Positions 6,744 through 7,725 of a stretch of DNA of 7,725 bases are shown here, in pieces. The notes under the pieces were generated by a model. The model had not been told where the DNA came from. It saw only the letters and a program-made list of their open reading frames with translations, and searched no databases. The position numbers were made by a program, and so were the translations under genes. This DNA is from an uncultured Bacteroidales bacterium (GTDB lineage Bacteria; Bacteroidota; Bacteroidia; Bacteroidales; Bacteroidaceae), in contig CAMBWV010000032.1 in assembly GCA_945871755.1 (NCBI GenBank), positions 1 to 7,725 of the forward strand, read 5' to 3'. Numbering within the stretch: the stretch's first letter is position 1; each line of letters begins with the position of its first letter.

Positions 6744-7502
6744 ATGTCCATTCGTCAACACAACCTCCCCAATGCTTTTCAGCACCACCCATCTAAGAGT
6801 GGCGCGCACCGTTCTTTGACCTGTGCGCGCCACTCCTTATTATATAAAGGACTCCCCTTATTATATCGTTCCCCCTCCTTATTATATCGTTCCTCCTCCT
6901 TATTATATATAATAGGTATATGCGTACTCGGATTGTTGGGCGGCTGTGGCGATTTGGATTTCTCGGAAGAACAGGCTACCACACCGCCGAGCATTGATTC
7001 CACGCAAGTAGATGACGCGGAATATATCAGCGTAGGCGAGGCCCTTGCCCTACCGCTCAACTCCCCAGCCACTATCCGCGGCATGATTGTCGGCACAATC
7101 AGAGGGACCACGTTCAGCAAATTCTACGGCGGTGCCGACTTGGAGAACCCGAACACGAACATCGTCATCGGCGATAGCCTGTGCGGCGACGAAACGGAGA
7201 AGTACATGGCCGTACGTCTGCCAGCCAACAGCGACTACCGCGAGTTTTTCAACCTACAAGCGCATCCCGAACTCCTCCACCGCACTATTCTCATCTCCAC
7301 CTATGGCCTGGAGAAGTATTTCGGGCGCAACGGCATCACCAATATCGCCGCAGTCTATCTCGTTCCTATCTCCGAGGACGGCGACAACCCGGGCGGCAAC
7401 GACGACAACCCGGGCGAGAACCCGCCACCTACGGACGACCCTAGCCTGCCGCCCACACCCACCGTCAGCGATACGACCACCTTCATTCCCGAAGGCAGAT
7501 AA
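6744..7502 (+). CDS. Putative DUF6359-type lipoprotein, start uncertain
   Basis: The longest open frame has 252 residues, but only the part from about residue 52 looks like a normal protein. Residues 53-68 form a hydrophobic signal core ending in a lipobox (LGGC, lipidated C68), so the mature protein should be membrane-anchored. After an acidic, Thr/Pro-containing spacer, residues about 93-208 resemble DUF6359, a Bacteroidota domain of unknown function: YISVGEAL, the IRGMIVG strand, NTNIVIGDS, MAVRLP, and LEKYFGRNGITNIAAVYL. Residues 211-240 are a Gly/Asn/Asp/Pro-rich tail with a repeated DNPG unit, and the protein ends soon after with no further domain. From the ATG at 6744 the signal core is preceded by about 52 residues encoded by a GC-rich hairpin and a 21-bp repeat array, far longer than a usual n-region. 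No in-frame ATG lies nearer; the only alternative seen is TTG at 6816. The real start may be non-ATG, or the gene may have lost its native start. Confidence 0.7.
   Translation: MSIRQHNLPNAFQHHPSKSGAHRSLTCARHSLLYKGLPLLYRSPSLLYRSSSLLYIIGICVLGLLGGCGDLDFSEEQATTPPSIDSTQVDDAEYISVGEALALPLNSPATIRGMIVGTIRGTTFSKFYGGADLENPNTNIVIGDSLCGDETEKYMAVRLPANSDYREFFNLQAHPELLHRTILISTYGLEKYFGRNGITNIAAVYLVPISEDGDNPGGNDDNPGENPPPTDDPSLPPTPTVSDTTTFIPEGR
6797..6835 (+). promoter_or_regulatory. Perfect GC-rich 13-bp hairpin in the lipoprotein leader
   Basis: GAGTGGCGCGCAC (6797-6809) is perfectly complementary to GTGCGCGCCACTC (6823-6835), with a 13-nt loop. It is the most stable stem-loop I can find in the window. It is followed immediately by CTTATTATAT, which is T/A-rich but not a T run, so it could be a poor terminator of the preceding gene, an attenuator, or a translation-blocking structure. 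It lies inside the longest open frame of the lipoprotein gene, which argues that this part may be untranslated leader. The structure is certain from the bases; the function is inferred. Confidence 0.6.
6835..6918. repeat. AT-rich tandem array, four 21-bp units
   Basis: The 11-mer CCTTATTATAT starts at 6835, 6856, 6877 and 6898, an exact 21-bp period. Copies 2 and 3 also share the following CGTTCC; copies 1 and 4 differ on the right (AAAGG and ATAATAGG), which makes the two outer copies near-palindromic. The period equals seven codons and also two helical turns of B-DNA. Read in the lipoprotein frame it gives LLYKGLP, LLYRSPS, LLYRSSS and LLYIIGI, the last merging into the lipoprotein signal core. 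The array begins at the last base of the GC-rich hairpin. There are no spacers, so it is not a CRISPR array. Confidence 0.9.
7383..7416. repeat. Short 13-bp direct repeat in the lipoprotein tail
   Basis: GACAACCCGGGCG occurs at 7383-7395 and again at 7404-7416, a 21-bp offset, giving two DNPG-type units in the Asp/Asn/Gly/Pro-rich C-terminal tail. It looks like a local in-frame duplication of linker sequence. Confidence 0.8.
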
Positions 7503-7609
7503 ACCCACAGCAGATACTCTCCCCCACTCTTTCGCAGCCCAGAAATCTAGGAGAACTCCGCCCAAAAACCAAGAAAAGTTCATTTCCCTGCAAATTTTAC
7601 TCGTTTTTC
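7503..7609. other. Intergenic gap between the lipoprotein and the tRNA promoter
   Basis: I see no convincing terminator hairpin after the lipoprotein stop and no small gene in this stretch. It becomes AT-rich towards the tRNA promoter. Confidence 0.4.
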
Positions 7610-7640
7610 TTTGGTGGTTCAAAAAATATCCGTACCTTTG
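7610..7640 (+). promoter_or_regulatory. Consensus Bacteroidota promoter for the tRNA gene
   Basis: The -33 element TTTG (7610-7613) and the -7 element TACCTTTG (7633-7640) are separated by 19 bp, an exact match to the Bacteroidota primary-sigma pattern TTTG-N19-21-TAnnTTTG. The expected transcription start is a few bases after 7640, which leaves about 25-30 nt of 5' leader to be trimmed before the tRNA body at 7673. It is the only exact match I found in the intergenic sequence of this window. Confidence 0.9.
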
Positions 7641-7672
7641 CATCGCATTTCGGAAGAGATGCCCACTGGAAA

Positions 7673-7725
7673 GGAAGTTTGGGTGAGTGGCTGAAACCAC
7701 CAGTTTGCTAAACTGACGTACGGGA
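7673..7725 (+). tRNA. tRNA-Ser(GCU), cut off by the window end
   Basis: The 5' part of a class II tRNA is visible. It has a 7-nt acceptor strand (GGAAGTT, 7673-7679), TG at positions 8-9, a D arm with GGT pairing ACC and the typical GAGTGGCTGAAA loop of serine tRNAs, then the anticodon loop TTGCTAA with anticodon GCT at 7707-7709. The anticodon stem is CCAGT/ACTGA, with a C-A mismatch in its outermost pair. The sequence stops in what looks like the long variable arm (CGTACGGGA), so the T arm, the 3' acceptor strand and any CCA lie outside and the acceptor pairing cannot be checked. GCU reads AGC and AGU serine codons. Confidence 0.9.

Noticed and set aside
6815..6845. TTTG (6815-6818) plus TATTATAT 19 bp downstream as a promoter for the lipoprotein gene
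   Set aside because: The downstream element does not match TAnnTTTG at its TTTG half, and the TTTG lies in the hairpin loop; too weak to call.
6835..6918. Possible CRISPR array
   Set aside because: The units are 21 bp, head to tail with no unique spacers, and no cas genes are present.
6779..7120. Minus-strand open frame with a YNKEGER-type repeat
   Set aside because: The repeat is only the complement of the 21-bp array, and the rest is antisense to the lipoprotein; it looks spurious.
7673..7725. The tRNA-Ser gene as an integration site for a mobile element
   Set aside because: The 3' end is outside the window, and no integrase or attachment repeat is visible.

Overview
The window looks like ordinary chromosomal DNA of a member of the Bacteroidota, most likely order Bacteroidales and plausibly Prevotellaceae with a fairly GC-rich genome. 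The evidence is the gene content (exonuclease, CoaBC, DUF4835 and RecN in a row), the Bacteroidota-style CoaBC motifs, a DUF6359-type lipoprotein, the lack of Shine-Dalgarno sequences before most starts, and one textbook Bacteroidota promoter (TTTG, 19 bp, TAnnTTTG) before a tRNA gene. All supported protein genes are on the + strand.

Bases 1-119 hold the tail of an upstream unit: an 11-bp terminator-like hairpin, then a leader with no recognisable promoter. Bases 120-4770 form a tight housekeeping cluster: a DEDDh exonuclease with an ExoX-like C-terminus, the bifunctional coenzyme A enzyme CoaBC, a secreted DUF4835 protein whose start overlaps the coaBC end by 19 nt, and the repair ATPase RecN 40 nt further on. 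Two members act on DNA, one makes coenzyme A and one goes to the cell envelope, so the cluster is probably a shared growth-linked transcription unit and not one pathway.

After 131 nt comes a 572-residue exported protein (4902-6620). It has a degenerate trypsin-like domain that has lost its catalytic His and Ser, followed by TPR-type helical repeats. It is probably a periplasmic scaffold, not a protease.

The last third is the most irregular part. A DUF6359-like lipoprotein (up to 7502) is preceded by a 13-bp GC-rich perfect hairpin and by four copies of an AT-rich 21-bp direct repeat. The repeat stays in frame and encodes a seven-residue LLY-x4 unit that runs straight into the lipoprotein signal sequence, so the true start is uncertain. 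The window ends inside a tRNA-Ser(GCU) gene driven by its own consensus promoter.

I found no mobile element, CRISPR array, defence system or convincing new multi-gene system. The best leads are the repeat and hairpin leader of the lipoprotein, the pseudoprotease-TPR protein, and the non-canonical residues in the CoaC active site.
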